From: Chloroflexota bacterium | Lineage (GTDB): Bacteria; Chloroflexota; Anaerolineae; Anaerolineales; Villigracilaceae | NCBI GenBank assembly: GCA_021414245.1 | Contig: JAIOOU010000010.1 | Coordinates: 1-64,000, forward strand | Direction: 5' to 3' | DNA: 64,000 nt | Part shown: one piece after another, positions 1 to 8,367 of the stretch | Layout: each line of letters starts with the position of its first letter | How positions within the stretch are numbered: the first letter of the stretch is position 1 | Notes under the pieces: model-generated | What the model saw: the letters and a program-made list of their open reading frames with translations, nothing else | Told to the model about the DNA's origin: nothing | Database searches by the model: none | Program-made: the position numbers and the translations under genes

Positions 1-70
1 ATTTCAAAAAAACCACTTTTCAGCGAATATATTTACTTTTACAACTATGAGAGAATACAATTGAAAACAA

Positions 71-101
71 GACAGACACCTTACGAAACCAGGTGTCTGT
101 C
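71..101 (-). terminator. Rho-independent terminator downstream of the malic enzyme gene
   Basis: The arms 71-81 and 91-101 (GACAGACACCT and its complement) form a perfect 11-bp stem with a 9-nt loop. On the minus strand the stem is followed by a T-rich run (TTGTTTTC). It lies about 70 nt beyond the malic enzyme stop codon. The rest of bases 1-171 is AT-rich and I see no gene in it. Confidence 0.7.
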
Positions 102-171
102 CTTCTAACTCGTGAGCGCTTTCTTTTTGTGTCTGCCTTACAGGGGTCAATTCAGAAGGCCGTCTTTTTAT

Positions 172-1521
172 TTATTCATCCACATACGGGACATAATCCG
201 CGCGGGCAATGCCCTGCTTGATGGCCGTCTCTGCGACGGCGCGCGCCACGGCCCGATGCACCTTCTTATCCAGCGGGCTGGGGACCAGCTCGCCGGGCGG
301 GGTCATTTCAGCGATGACATGCGCGGCAGCCAGCAGCATCTCGTGTGTGATGCGCGGCGCGTTGGCATCCACTGCACCGCGGAAAATGCCCGGGAATCCC
401 AGCACATTATTCACAGACTTTCCATCCGCCGCAAACGCCGCGCCGTGTTCCATGGCAACATCCGGATCGATCTCGGCATTCGGGTTGGACAGGGCAAGGA
501 TGATCTGTCCCTTGCGGACCATCTCAGGCTTGATCAAATTCGGCGCACCGGTGGTGGCCACCACAATGTCACAGGTTGCCATGATCTCCTTCAAGTTGGA
601 TTTTTTGCCCCCGGCTTTTTCAAACCTGTCCAGGGCCTCGGGACTCAAGTCCGCGCCATACACCGCATTCCCGGTCAGGCGCATCATCATCTGACCGATG
701 GCATGCCCGGCCGCCCCAAGCCCGATCTGCCCGATAACCGCCTTTTTCAGATCCGTGCCTGTTTCACGGGTGGCAACCAGCAAGGCGGCGGTGCAAACCA
801 CCGCGGTCCCATGCTGGTCGTCGTGCAGGACGGGAATATCCAGCATGGCCTGCAGTCTTTCCTCGATCTCAAAACAACGCGGTGCGGAAATGTCCTCCAG
901 TTGAATGGCCGCGAAGGTCGGCGAGATGGCTGCAACCGCGGCAATGATCTCTTCGGTATCCTTGGTGTTCAGTAAAATGGGAATTCCTGAAAGCCCGACC
1001 AGGGTTTCCATCAGCATGGCCTTGCCTTCCATCACGGGCATGCCCGCCAGCGGACCGATATCGCCAAGTCCGAGCACCGCCGTGCCATCGGTGACGATGG
1101 CCACCATGTGACTGATGCTGGTATACAGGCGCGCCATGGACGGGTCTTTGGCGATCTTCAAACAGACCTCCGCGACACCCGGCGTGTATACGCGGCGCAG
1201 CGTGGTCAGGGAATCGATCGGATAGCGCGAGCGGATGGCAATCTTGCCCTTTTGATGAAGTTCCAGCACTTCATCGCGCACCTGGATGACGAGCGTGCCC
1301 TCATTCCTGCGCATGGCCTCCACGATCAAATCGATATGCGCCTCATCCTCTGCGGAAATGGTGATGTCACGCACCACATTTTGAGAGGTCTCCGTGACAA
1401 GCACCAGACTGCCGGTGTGCCCGCCCGCATCGGCAATGGCGGTCAACAACCTGGCCAGCACCCCTTTTTTCTGCAGGTTTCGAACACGCACCGTACGGAT
1501 CAATTTTCTTTCCCAGGCCAT
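172..1521 (-). CDS. NAD(P)-dependent malic enzyme with N-terminal ACT domain
   Basis: Malic enzymes decarboxylate malate oxidatively to pyruvate, linking the TCA cycle to pyruvate in the cytoplasm. Residues of about 1-80 form an ACT-like regulatory domain (VRVRNLQKKGVLARLL, then alternating strands and helices). This is followed by the malic N-terminal domain with RVYTPGVAEVC, the DGTAVLGLGDIGP stretch and the EDISAPRCFEIE metal-site region, and a Rossmann NAD-binding domain with IGLGAAGHAIG. The product is about 449 residues. I chose the ATG at 1521 because AAAGGAGTT lies just upstream; an in-frame ATG at 1545 would add 8 residues but has no ribosome binding site. The ACT domain suggests allosteric control by a small ligand, perhaps an amino acid, which is inference. 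Cofactor preference cannot be read from the sequence with confidence. The gene is monocistronic between two terminators. Confidence 0.93.
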   Translation of the reverse strand: MAWERKLIRTVRVRNLQKKGVLARLLTAIADAGGHTGSLVLVTETSQNVVRDITISAEDEAHIDLIVEAMRRNEGTLVIQVRDEVLELHQKGKIAIRSRYPIDSLTTLRRVYTPGVAEVCLKIAKDPSMARLYTSISHMVAIVTDGTAVLGLGDIGPLAGMPVMEGKAMLMETLVGLSGIPILLNTKDTEEIIAAVAAISPTFAAIQLEDISAPRCFEIEERLQAMLDIPVLHDDQHGTAVVCTAALLVATRETGTDLKKAVIGQIGLGAAGHAIGQMMMRLTGNAVYGADLSPEALDRFEKAGGKKSNLKEIMATCDIVVATTGAPNLIKPEMVRKGQIILALSNPNAEIDPDVAMEHGAAFAADGKSVNNVLGFPGIFRGAVDANAPRITHEMLLAAAHVIAEMTPPGELVPSPLDKKVHRAVARAVAETAIKQGIARADYVPYVDE

Positions 1522-1589
1522 GGATAACTCCTTTCGATCATTCATCTGCGCAAAACGCGAAGATGCTTTCTTTATTCATTTTAACGTAA

Positions 1590-1621
1590 ATGCCGCGAAC
1601 AGATTCAATAATTCGCGGCAT
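1590..1621 (-). terminator. Terminator after the moaA-HAD operon
   Basis: ATGCCGCGAA (1590-1599) pairs perfectly with TTCGCGGCAT (1612-1621) around a 12-nt loop. It starts only 6 nt after the HAD stop codon on the minus strand and is followed by a TTTACGTTAAAAT stretch. Confidence 0.6.
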
Positions 1622-1626
1622 GGGTT

Positions 1627-2346
1627 TTATGTCAACAGCCCGGGCAGATCGGCAAAGGACCGGATGACGCTGCAATCCGCGTCGGGGAAGAGCCGGCTCG
1701 GGTCGTAAAGAACAGGCATCAGTCCCGCACGACGCGATCCAACCACATCGGCAAAATAATTGTCGCCGATGTAGGCCGTCTCCGGCGCGGACGTCCCGGC
1801 CATTTCGAGAGCCCGTTCAAAGATCAGTGTATCGGGTTTATAGGATTGCACCTGACCGGCTGCCAGGACAAAATGAAAATAGGCATCCAGCTTCAACCTG
1901 CCCAATTCCTCCTGAAACGGATCGTCGCGGTTGGAAACCACACCCAGCCGATACCCGTCCTCCTTCAAAGCTGCAAGCAGCACATGAGCATCCGGTGGCA
2001 CATGCACCTCGGGTTTATAGGAGGTATCCATGTGCCTGGAGACCTGCGGCGCCAGATCATCCGCATCGGATTCGGACAGCCCCAGGGCCAGCAGGCGCCG
2101 CCGGGCAAAATTCAACCAAAAGGCCTTCAGGTCACCGTTGAATTTTTTATTATCGGCCTGCACCTCCGGCGAACTCGCAAAATAGCGGTGCTCCCAATGT
2201 TCGGCACGAATGCGATCCTGCTCGGAAATATCCACGCCAAGGTCACGAATGTATTTCACAAAAACCTCCCCGCCAGAGGGGAGGTGATGACGGAGGGTCC
2301 CATCCAGATCGAACAGGACCGCTTTTATTTTATTGGAAGAATTCAA
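1627..2346 (-). CDS. HAD-superfamily phosphatase-like hydrolase
   Basis: The protein (239 residues) carries the haloacid dehalogenase signatures: motif I DLDGTL near the N-terminus with the nucleophilic Asp, motif II VVSNRDD, a conserved Lys in YKPD, and motif IV GDNYFADVVGSRRAG. A helical cap occupies the region between motifs I and II, so it is probably a subclass I phosphatase of a small phosphometabolite. The substrate is unknown. Longer in-frame ATGs exist, but they lie inside moaA. The TTG at 2346 has GGAGAG five bases upstream and leaves a 35-bp gap to moaA, so I take it as the start. It sits directly downstream of moaA and is probably cotranscribed; a link to molybdopterin synthesis is not implied by the family. 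Confidence 0.85.
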   Translation of the reverse strand: MNSSNKIKAVLFDLDGTLRHHLPSGGEVFVKYIRDLGVDISEQDRIRAEHWEHRYFASSPEVQADNKKFNGDLKAFWLNFARRRLLALGLSESDADDLAPQVSRHMDTSYKPEVHVPPDAHVLLAALKEDGYRLGVVSNRDDPFQEELGRLKLDAYFHFVLAAGQVQSYKPDTLIFERALEMAGTSAPETAYIGDNYFADVVGSRRAGLMPVLYDPSRLFPDADCSVIRSFADLPGLLT

Positions 2347-2381
2347 AATGCTCTCCGTTTTGGATTTAAAAGGGGATGACC

Positions 2382-3386
2382 TTACCCCCCGATATGGGAC
2401 ATTTCCACTTTGGGCAGGGAGGTCGTATTTTCGGAACGCAGTTCGGAATAGCGGTCGGCCCGCTTGCCCCATACCCGGGCGATCTCCCGTGAAAGTTCCT
2501 CATCCGTGGCACCGCCGCGCAGCATGTCGCGAAAATCATGACCTTTGATGGCGAACAAACAGGTGTACAGTTTGCCTTCGGCGGAAAGGCGGGCGCGGTT
2601 GCATGTACCGCAAAAGGCCTGTGTTACGGAGGCGATCACACCCACCTCGCCGCTGCCATCCTTGTAGCGCCAGCGTTCAGCCACTTCACCCTGATAGTTC
2701 GCGTCGAGAGGCTCGACAGGCATTTCAGCATTGATCATTTTGATGATCTCCGCCGCTGGGACCACATCGTTCATGCGCCAGCCGTTGGAATGACCCACGT
2801 CCATATATTCAATGAAACGCAGGATATACCCCTTTTCACGGAAATAACGGGCCATCGGCAGGATGCTGGATTCATTCAGCCCGCGCTTGACCACCATATT
2901 GACCTTGACGGGAGTCAGGCCGGCTTCAGCGGCGGCATCCATGCCGGCCAGCACGTTCTCGACGGCAAAGTCCACATCGTTCATGGCTTTGAAGACCTGA
3001 TTGTCAAGGGAGTCCAGGCTGACCGTGACCCGCTTCAATCCGGCTTCTTTGAGGGCGCGCGCCTGTTTGGCAAGCAGGGCCCCATTGGTGGTCAGGGTCA
3101 GGTCAAGATCCGGGATGGAGGACAGCATCGAGATCAGCAGATGCAGGTCACGGCGAACGAGGGGCTCACCGCCGGTCAAACGGATCTTGCGGACCCCATG
3201 GGAGGCAAAGATGCGCGCCAGCCGTGTGATCTCTTCAAAGGTCAGGATCTGATCGCGCTTCAGGAATTGATAATCCGGGCCGAAAATCTCCTTGGGCATG
3301 CAATATACACAGCGGAAGTTGCAGCGGTCGGTGACGGAAATCCGCAGGTCGCGCAGGGGTCGATTAAGAGTGTCTATCAGGGTCAT
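2382..3386 (-). CDS. moaA: GTP 3',8-cyclase MoaA (radical SAM, molybdenum cofactor synthesis)
   Basis: MoaA is a radical SAM enzyme that converts GTP to the cyclic intermediate leading to cPMP, the first step of molybdopterin synthesis. The N-terminal cluster motif is visible as C22-x3-C26-x2-C29 within [11 protein letters not shown]. The C-terminal second 4Fe-4S cluster motif is [18 protein letters not shown], and the protein ends in the characteristic Gly-Gly needed for activity. Length (334 residues) is normal for the family, and [11 protein letters not shown] is intact. Other moa genes are not present in the window. Transcription probably starts at the extended -10 box at 3435-3440; the HAD gene follows 35 bp downstream. 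Confidence 0.97.
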   Translation of the reverse strand: MTLIDTLNRPLRDLRISVTDRCNFRCVYCMPKEIFGPDYQFLKRDQILTFEEITRLARIFASHGVRKIRLTGGEPLVRRDLHLLISMLSSIPDLDLTLTTNGALLAKQARALKEAGLKRVTVSLDSLDNQVFKAMNDVDFAVENVLAGMDAAAEAGLTPVKVNMVVKRGLNESSILPMARYFREKGYILRFIEYMDVGHSNGWRMNDVVPAAEIIKMINAEMPVEPLDANYQGEVAERWRYKDGSGEVGVIASVTQAFCGTCNRARLSAEGKLYTCLFAIKGHDFRDMLRGGATDEELSREIARVWGKRADRYSELRSENTTSLPKVEMSHIGG

Positions 3387-3434
3387 GGTGATTTACCGGT
3401 GAAAATACCTTGTAAATGGGTCATTGGTCCACGC

Positions 3435-3440
3435 ATTATA
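3435..3440 (-). promoter_or_regulatory. Extended -10 promoter element of moaA
   Basis: Minus-strand TATAAT is preceded by TGT, the TGn extended -10 signature. It lies about 48 nt upstream of the moaA start in the divergent intergenic region. Confidence 0.5.
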
Positions 3441-3469
3441 ACAATAATATATGAGACCGATCCGTGTGA

Positions 3470-3498
3470 TTGACGGGGGATGGTACCCGTGCTATCAT
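3470..3498 (+). promoter_or_regulatory. Sigma-70-type promoter of the PIN-TRAM gene
   Basis: TTGACG (3470-3475) and TATCAT (3493-3498) are separated by exactly 17 bp, close to consensus. The predicted transcript would carry a leader of about 35 nt with GAGGAG before the ATG at 3539. Confidence 0.65.
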
Positions 3499-3538
3499 CG
3501 TTTATTATCATTTATTTCATTTATTTCGAGGAGTTATT

Positions 3539-4618
3539 ATGAGTTTTGAATTTATTTTACGCATTATTGGAATGTTCGTTCTTGCGGTCGCCGGCGGATA
3601 TTGGGGATTCGACGTCGCAGTAGCCAATCCATCCACAGATCCTTTCAGCACCACGATGATCTTCGGCCTGGTGGGAGCCCTGACCGGCCTGATTCTCACG
3701 CCCTACTTTACCACCCGCCCGGCCCGTTACCTGCGTTCCCTCCTGGGACGTCTGGCCGCTGAAAGCCTGTTCGCGGCACTGACCGGACTGATCGTCGGCC
3801 TGTTGATCGCAGCCCTGCTCGGTTTCCCACTTTCGCTTTTACCCAAGCCCTTTGGAGAAGTCCTGCCTTTCATTGGCGTCCTGGTCTTTTCCTATCTGGG
3901 GATCTCACTTTTCGTCATGCGTCAGGGTGACATCATGGGACTGTTGAGCGCATTAAGCGGGCGCGGCGAAGGCGGTGGTTCATCTGCCTGGACAAACCTT
4001 AACCGCAACATCTTACTCGACACCAGCGTGATCATTGACGGCCGCGTGGCGGACATCGCCAAAACGGGATTTTTACCCGGGACCCTGCTCATCCCGCGCT
4101 TCGTGCTGAACGAGCTTCAATATATTGCCGACTCCCCCGACGGTCAGCGCCGTCAGCGCGGACGACGCGGCATGGAAGTGCTAGCCGAACTGCAAAAGCT
4201 CCCCAACATCCTGGTCCGCATTTCGGACATCAATGTGGACGGCGTGCGCGAAGTGGACGACAAGCTGATCGTGCTCGGCAAACAGTTGAAGAGCCCCGTG
4301 CTGACCAATGACTACAACCTGAATCGCATCGCCGAACTGCAGGGTGTGACCGTGCTCAACATCAACGAGCTGGCCAACGCCGTCAAATCCGTGGTTCTAC
4401 CGGGCGAGGCCCTGCGCATCAACATCATGCAGGAAGGCAAGGAACACAGCCAGGGGGTGGGCTACATGGAAGACGGCACGATGGTGGTGGTGGAAAACGG
4501 CAAGGATTACATCGGCGAGTACATGGACGTGAACATCACCAAGGTGCTGCAAACCGCTGCCGGCCGCATGATCTTCGGCCGCGTGGACGAGGAAGCTGCT
4601 GCAAAGAAAAAGAAGTAA
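3539..4618 (+). CDS. Membrane-anchored PIN-TRAM domain protein (putative ribonuclease)
   Basis: The protein (359 residues) has about four N-terminal transmembrane segments in residues 1-130 (FILRIIGMFVLAVAGGYWGF, MIFGLVGALTGLILTPYF and others). A PIN domain begins at ILLDTSVIIDGRVADI and carries the acidic residues expected for Mg-dependent nuclease activity (D in LLDTS, E in LNELQYIAD, D in VLTNDYNL). A C-terminal TRAM/OB-like region holds GYMEDGTMVVVENGKDYIGE. This architecture is that of the YacL/PilT-like family found in Gram-positives and Chloroflexi. RNA cleavage is a family inference and the in vivo target is unknown. The start at 3539 is set by GAGGAG; an upstream in-frame start at 3470 would overlap the promoter. 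The lysine-rich tail AAAKKKK may bind nucleic acid. Confidence 0.88.
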   Translation: MSFEFILRIIGMFVLAVAGGYWGFDVAVANPSTDPFSTTMIFGLVGALTGLILTPYFTTRPARYLRSLLGRLAAESLFAALTGLIVGLLIAALLGFPLSLLPKPFGEVLPFIGVLVFSYLGISLFVMRQGDIMGLLSALSGRGEGGGSSAWTNLNRNILLDTSVIIDGRVADIAKTGFLPGTLLIPRFVLNELQYIADSPDGQRRQRGRRGMEVLAELQKLPNILVRISDINVDGVREVDDKLIVLGKQLKSPVLTNDYNLNRIAELQGVTVLNINELANAVKSVVLPGEALRINIMQEGKEHSQGVGYMEDGTMVVVENGKDYIGEYMDVNITKVLQTAAGRMIFGRVDEEAAAKKKK

Positions 4619-4636
4619 ATTATCCTTGTGGACAAT

Positions 4637-4668
4637 GAACAGGGCGCGCAGGCCGCGTCCTGTTTTTC
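4637..4668 (+). terminator. Terminator after the PIN-TRAM gene
   Basis: AACAGGGCGCG pairs with CGCGTCCTGTT (one mismatch) and is followed by TTTTTCT. It lies 18 nt after the stop codon. Confidence 0.65.
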
Positions 4669-4703
4669 TCTAACCATCCCTTTCATCAATATTCATCTGT
4701 GGT

Positions 4704-4709
4704 TAAAAT
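4704..4709 (+). promoter_or_regulatory. -10 box placed directly before cysS (near-leaderless start)
   Basis: TAAAAT ends 6 nt before the cysS ATG and there is no Shine-Dalgarno sequence between. Initiation at the usual distance would give a leaderless or nearly leaderless mRNA. Confidence 0.45.
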
Positions 4710-4715
4710 AAACTC

Positions 4716-6113
<1,398 letters not shown>

Positions 6114-6121
6114 TTGCTTTC

Positions 6122-6153
6122 ACAGGGACACAGCGCTGTGTCCCTGTTTTTTT
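6122..6153 (+). terminator. Terminator after cysS
   Basis: A perfect 26-nt palindrome (6122-6147, arms ACAGGGACACAGC and complement) is followed by a run of seven T. It lies 8 nt after the cysS stop. Confidence 0.85.
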
Positions 6154-6159
6154 ATCTAG

Positions 6160-6165
6160 TAAAAT
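6160..6165 (+). promoter_or_regulatory. -10 box of rlmB
   Basis: TAAAAT immediately follows the cysS terminator and ends 9 nt before the rlmB ATG. No ribosome binding site is visible between them. Confidence 0.4.
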
Positions 6166-6174
6166 CAGTCTCAT

Positions 6175-6900
6175 ATGAAAGAATTCATTTATTCCCGCAA
6201 TGCAGTCTATGAAACCCTGCGCGCGAAACGCAGACAGGTCTTTTCCATCGAGATCGGCGAAGGGGTGCAGGACAAGGGCAGGATCGAAGACATCCTCAAG
6301 CTGGCAAAGGAACAGAAGGTCAAGGTCAGCCGCGTGCCGCGTCCCAAATTGGATAAGGTGCATCAAAACAATCAGGGGGTTGTAGCCGAGGTCAGCGGAT
6401 ACCCCTATTCGGATGTGCTCGATATTCTGGAATGGGCAAATGGCGAACTGCCTTTTATTCTGATGTTGGATTCCCTTCAGGACCCGCAGAATTTCGGCAC
6501 CCTCATCCGCACCGCGGAGGCGCTCGGCGTGCATGGCGTGGTCATTCCCACGGCCCGTTCCGTGGATGTGACCCCTGCGGTGGTCAACGCCTCCTCCGGC
6601 GCGAGCGAGCACATGCTCATCGCCCAGGCAAACCTGTCCCAGACGATCGACGCGCTCAAAGAGAATGACATCTGGATCGTTGGATTGGACCAGGCCGGGG
6701 CGGAGATCGAAGCGGGCTCGCGTCACCTGAAAGGCGCATTGGGACTTGTTGTCGGTTCGGAAGGCGAAGGGCTGCATGACCTCGTCCGAAAGAAATGCGA
6801 CATCGTTTTGAAACTGCCCATGAAAGGCAGGATTGAATCATTGAACGCCGCGGTCGCGGGGTCCGTGGCGCTCTATCTAGCGTATCTATCACGTTCGTAA
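6175..6900 (+). CDS. rlmB: SpoU-family rRNA 2'-O-methyltransferase (RlmB-type)
   Basis: TrmH/RlmB-type SPOUT enzymes methylate a ribose 2'-OH of rRNA; RlmB acts on G2251 of 23S rRNA. The protein (241 residues) has an N-terminal substrate-binding domain beginning FIYSRNAVYETLRAKRR, with HQNNQGVVAEV. The SPOUT domain shows motif 1 DSLQDPQNFGTLIRTAEALG, motif 2 VVGSEGEGL and motif 3 LPMKGRIESLNAAVAGSVALY, which form the knotted SAM site. The exact rRNA position is a family inference, since TrmH paralogues look similar. It follows cysS, an association common in bacteria. GH1 lies 33 bp downstream and could be cotranscribed. Confidence 0.92.
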   Translation: MKEFIYSRNAVYETLRAKRRQVFSIEIGEGVQDKGRIEDILKLAKEQKVKVSRVPRPKLDKVHQNNQGVVAEVSGYPYSDVLDILEWANGELPFILMLDSLQDPQNFGTLIRTAEALGVHGVVIPTARSVDVTPAVVNASSGASEHMLIAQANLSQTIDALKENDIWIVGLDQAGAEIEAGSRHLKGALGLVVGSEGEGLHDLVRKKCDIVLKLPMKGRIESLNAAVAGSVALYLAYLSRS

Positions 6901-6933
6901 AGGCGCGTCGCGACGCGTCCAACAGGAGAAGGA

Positions 6934-8259
6934 ATGCCTCAAGCAACCTATCATTTTCCAAAGGGATTTTTATGGGGGACGGCAACCGCTTCGCATCAGG
7001 TGGAAGGCAATAACACGAACAATAACTGGCATGCCTGGGAGGAAGCGGGACACACCGTGCACAAATCAGGTGCTGCTGCCGATTGGTGGGGTGGACGCTG
7101 GCGCGAGGACTTCGACCGCGCCGCTGAAACGGGTCAGAACGCGCACCGCTTCTCGGTCGAATGGAGCCGCATCCAGCCCACACCCGACAGCTGGGATGAG
7201 GAAGCCATCGAAAAATACCGCGCCATGCTGCGCGGACTGAAGGAACGAAACATGACCGCGCTGGTCAGCCTGCATCATTTCACCGATCCTTTGTGGGTGA
7301 CCGAACGCGGCGGCTGGGAAAACGGCGAGATCGTGGCCTTGTTTGAAAGGTTCACACGCAAGGTCGTGGATGCGCTGAAGGAATATGTCACCCTGTGGTG
7401 CACGATCAACGAACCGAATGTCTATGCGTTGAGCGGCTATGTGCAGGGTGTATTCCCGCCCGGAAAGCAGGATCTGAAATTATCCATGCGCGTGCTGGGC
7501 AACATGATCCGCGGACATGCCGCCGCCTATCGCGCCATTCATGAATTACAACCCGAAGCACGTGTTGGATATGCCTTGCATTACCGCCCGATGGTGCCGC
7601 GCATTTCGTGGTCACCACTGGACAGGCTCATGCGCAACATCCGCTACAGCGGACTCAACATGGGCTTTCCCTCCGCCATCTCCACCGGCGTGATGAGATC
7701 CCCTGTGGGCAATCAGAGCATTCCGGAAGCCAAAGGTACGCAGGACTATCTGGGCTTGAATTATTACTCGGTGGACACCGTCTGGTTTGACATCACCCGC
7801 CCGGGCGAGTTGTTTTCCAACAGCGGTTATCCCAAAGATGCCGACATGAGCGACACAAACTTCCTAGCCAATATTCCTGAAGGCCTCTTCAATTCCATCA
7901 AATGGATCGACCGCACCTATCCCCATCTGCCGATCATCATCACCGAAAACGGCGTGGAGGACTCCGATGATCACATGCGTCCGCGTTACATCGCGCAGCA
8001 CCTTCACCAGGTCTGGCGCGCGGTCAATTTCAACTGGCCGGTGAAGGGTTACTTCCACTGGTCCCTGGTGGACAACTTCGAATGGGAGCGCGGCTGGACC
8101 CAGCGCTTTGGTCTGTGGGGACTCGACATCGACACGCAAAAAAGAATCCGCCGCCCGAGCGTGGACTTTTACGCCGGGATCTGCAAGGAAAACGGCATCT
8201 CTTCCGACATGGTGCAAAAATATTGTCCGGAAGTATTCGACAAGCTTTTCCCATCATAA
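6934..8259 (+). CDS. Glycoside hydrolase family 1 beta-glycosidase
   Basis: GH1 enzymes cleave beta-glucosides or beta-galactosides by a retaining mechanism. The N-terminus FPKGFLWGTATASHQVEG is the family signature, with the substrate-binding Gln-His pair. The acid/base Glu is E160 in TINEP and the nucleophile is E338 in ITENG; the C-terminal WSLVDNFEWERGW motif for subsite -1 is intact. Length is 441 residues, normal for a single-domain cytoplasmic enzyme, and no signal peptide is seen. GGAGAAGGA precedes the ATG. The short gap to rlmB contains a 14-bp GC-rich palindrome (CGCGTCGCGACGCG) of unknown role. Substrate specificity cannot be fixed from the sequence. No sugar transporter is adjacent. 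Confidence 0.95.
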   Translation: MPQATYHFPKGFLWGTATASHQVEGNNTNNNWHAWEEAGHTVHKSGAAADWWGGRWREDFDRAAETGQNAHRFSVEWSRIQPTPDSWDEEAIEKYRAMLRGLKERNMTALVSLHHFTDPLWVTERGGWENGEIVALFERFTRKVVDALKEYVTLWCTINEPNVYALSGYVQGVFPPGKQDLKLSMRVLGNMIRGHAAAYRAIHELQPEARVGYALHYRPMVPRISWSPLDRLMRNIRYSGLNMGFPSAISTGVMRSPVGNQSIPEAKGTQDYLGLNYYSVDTVWFDITRPGELFSNSGYPKDADMSDTNFLANIPEGLFNSIKWIDRTYPHLPIIITENGVEDSDDHMRPRYIAQHLHQVWRAVNFNWPVKGYFHWSLVDNFEWERGWTQRFGLWGLDIDTQKRIRRPSVDFYAGICKENGISSDMVQKYCPEVFDKLFPS

Positions 8260-8273
8260 GAAGGCACGCTATT

Positions 8274-8312
8274 AAAAGGTGTATGAAGAGTATTCTTCAT
8301 ACACCTTTTTTG
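8274..8312 (+). terminator. Terminator after the GH1 gene
   Basis: A 16-bp perfect stem (8274-8289 with 8294-8309, core GGTGTATGAAGA) with a 4-nt loop is followed by a T-run. It lies 15 nt after the stop. Confidence 0.9.
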
Positions 8313-8367
8313 TTTTGCCCTGACGATAGAAAAGAAACTTTGTTCTACTATGATAAAATCGTTTTCT

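Noticed and set aside
112-975. Long plus-strand open frame opposite the malic enzyme
   Set aside because: It is antisense to a clearly conserved gene and its protein has no recognisable domain. Comparable antisense frames at 2538-3473, 8830-9471, 11761-12534, 53107-53865 and 56484-57317 are rejected for the same reason; GC-rich coding strands create them.
6902-6920. GC-rich palindrome before the GH1 gene as a terminator
   Set aside because: It lacks a T-run, sits immediately before the ribosome binding site and has only a 14-bp palindrome core. Its role, if any, is unclear.
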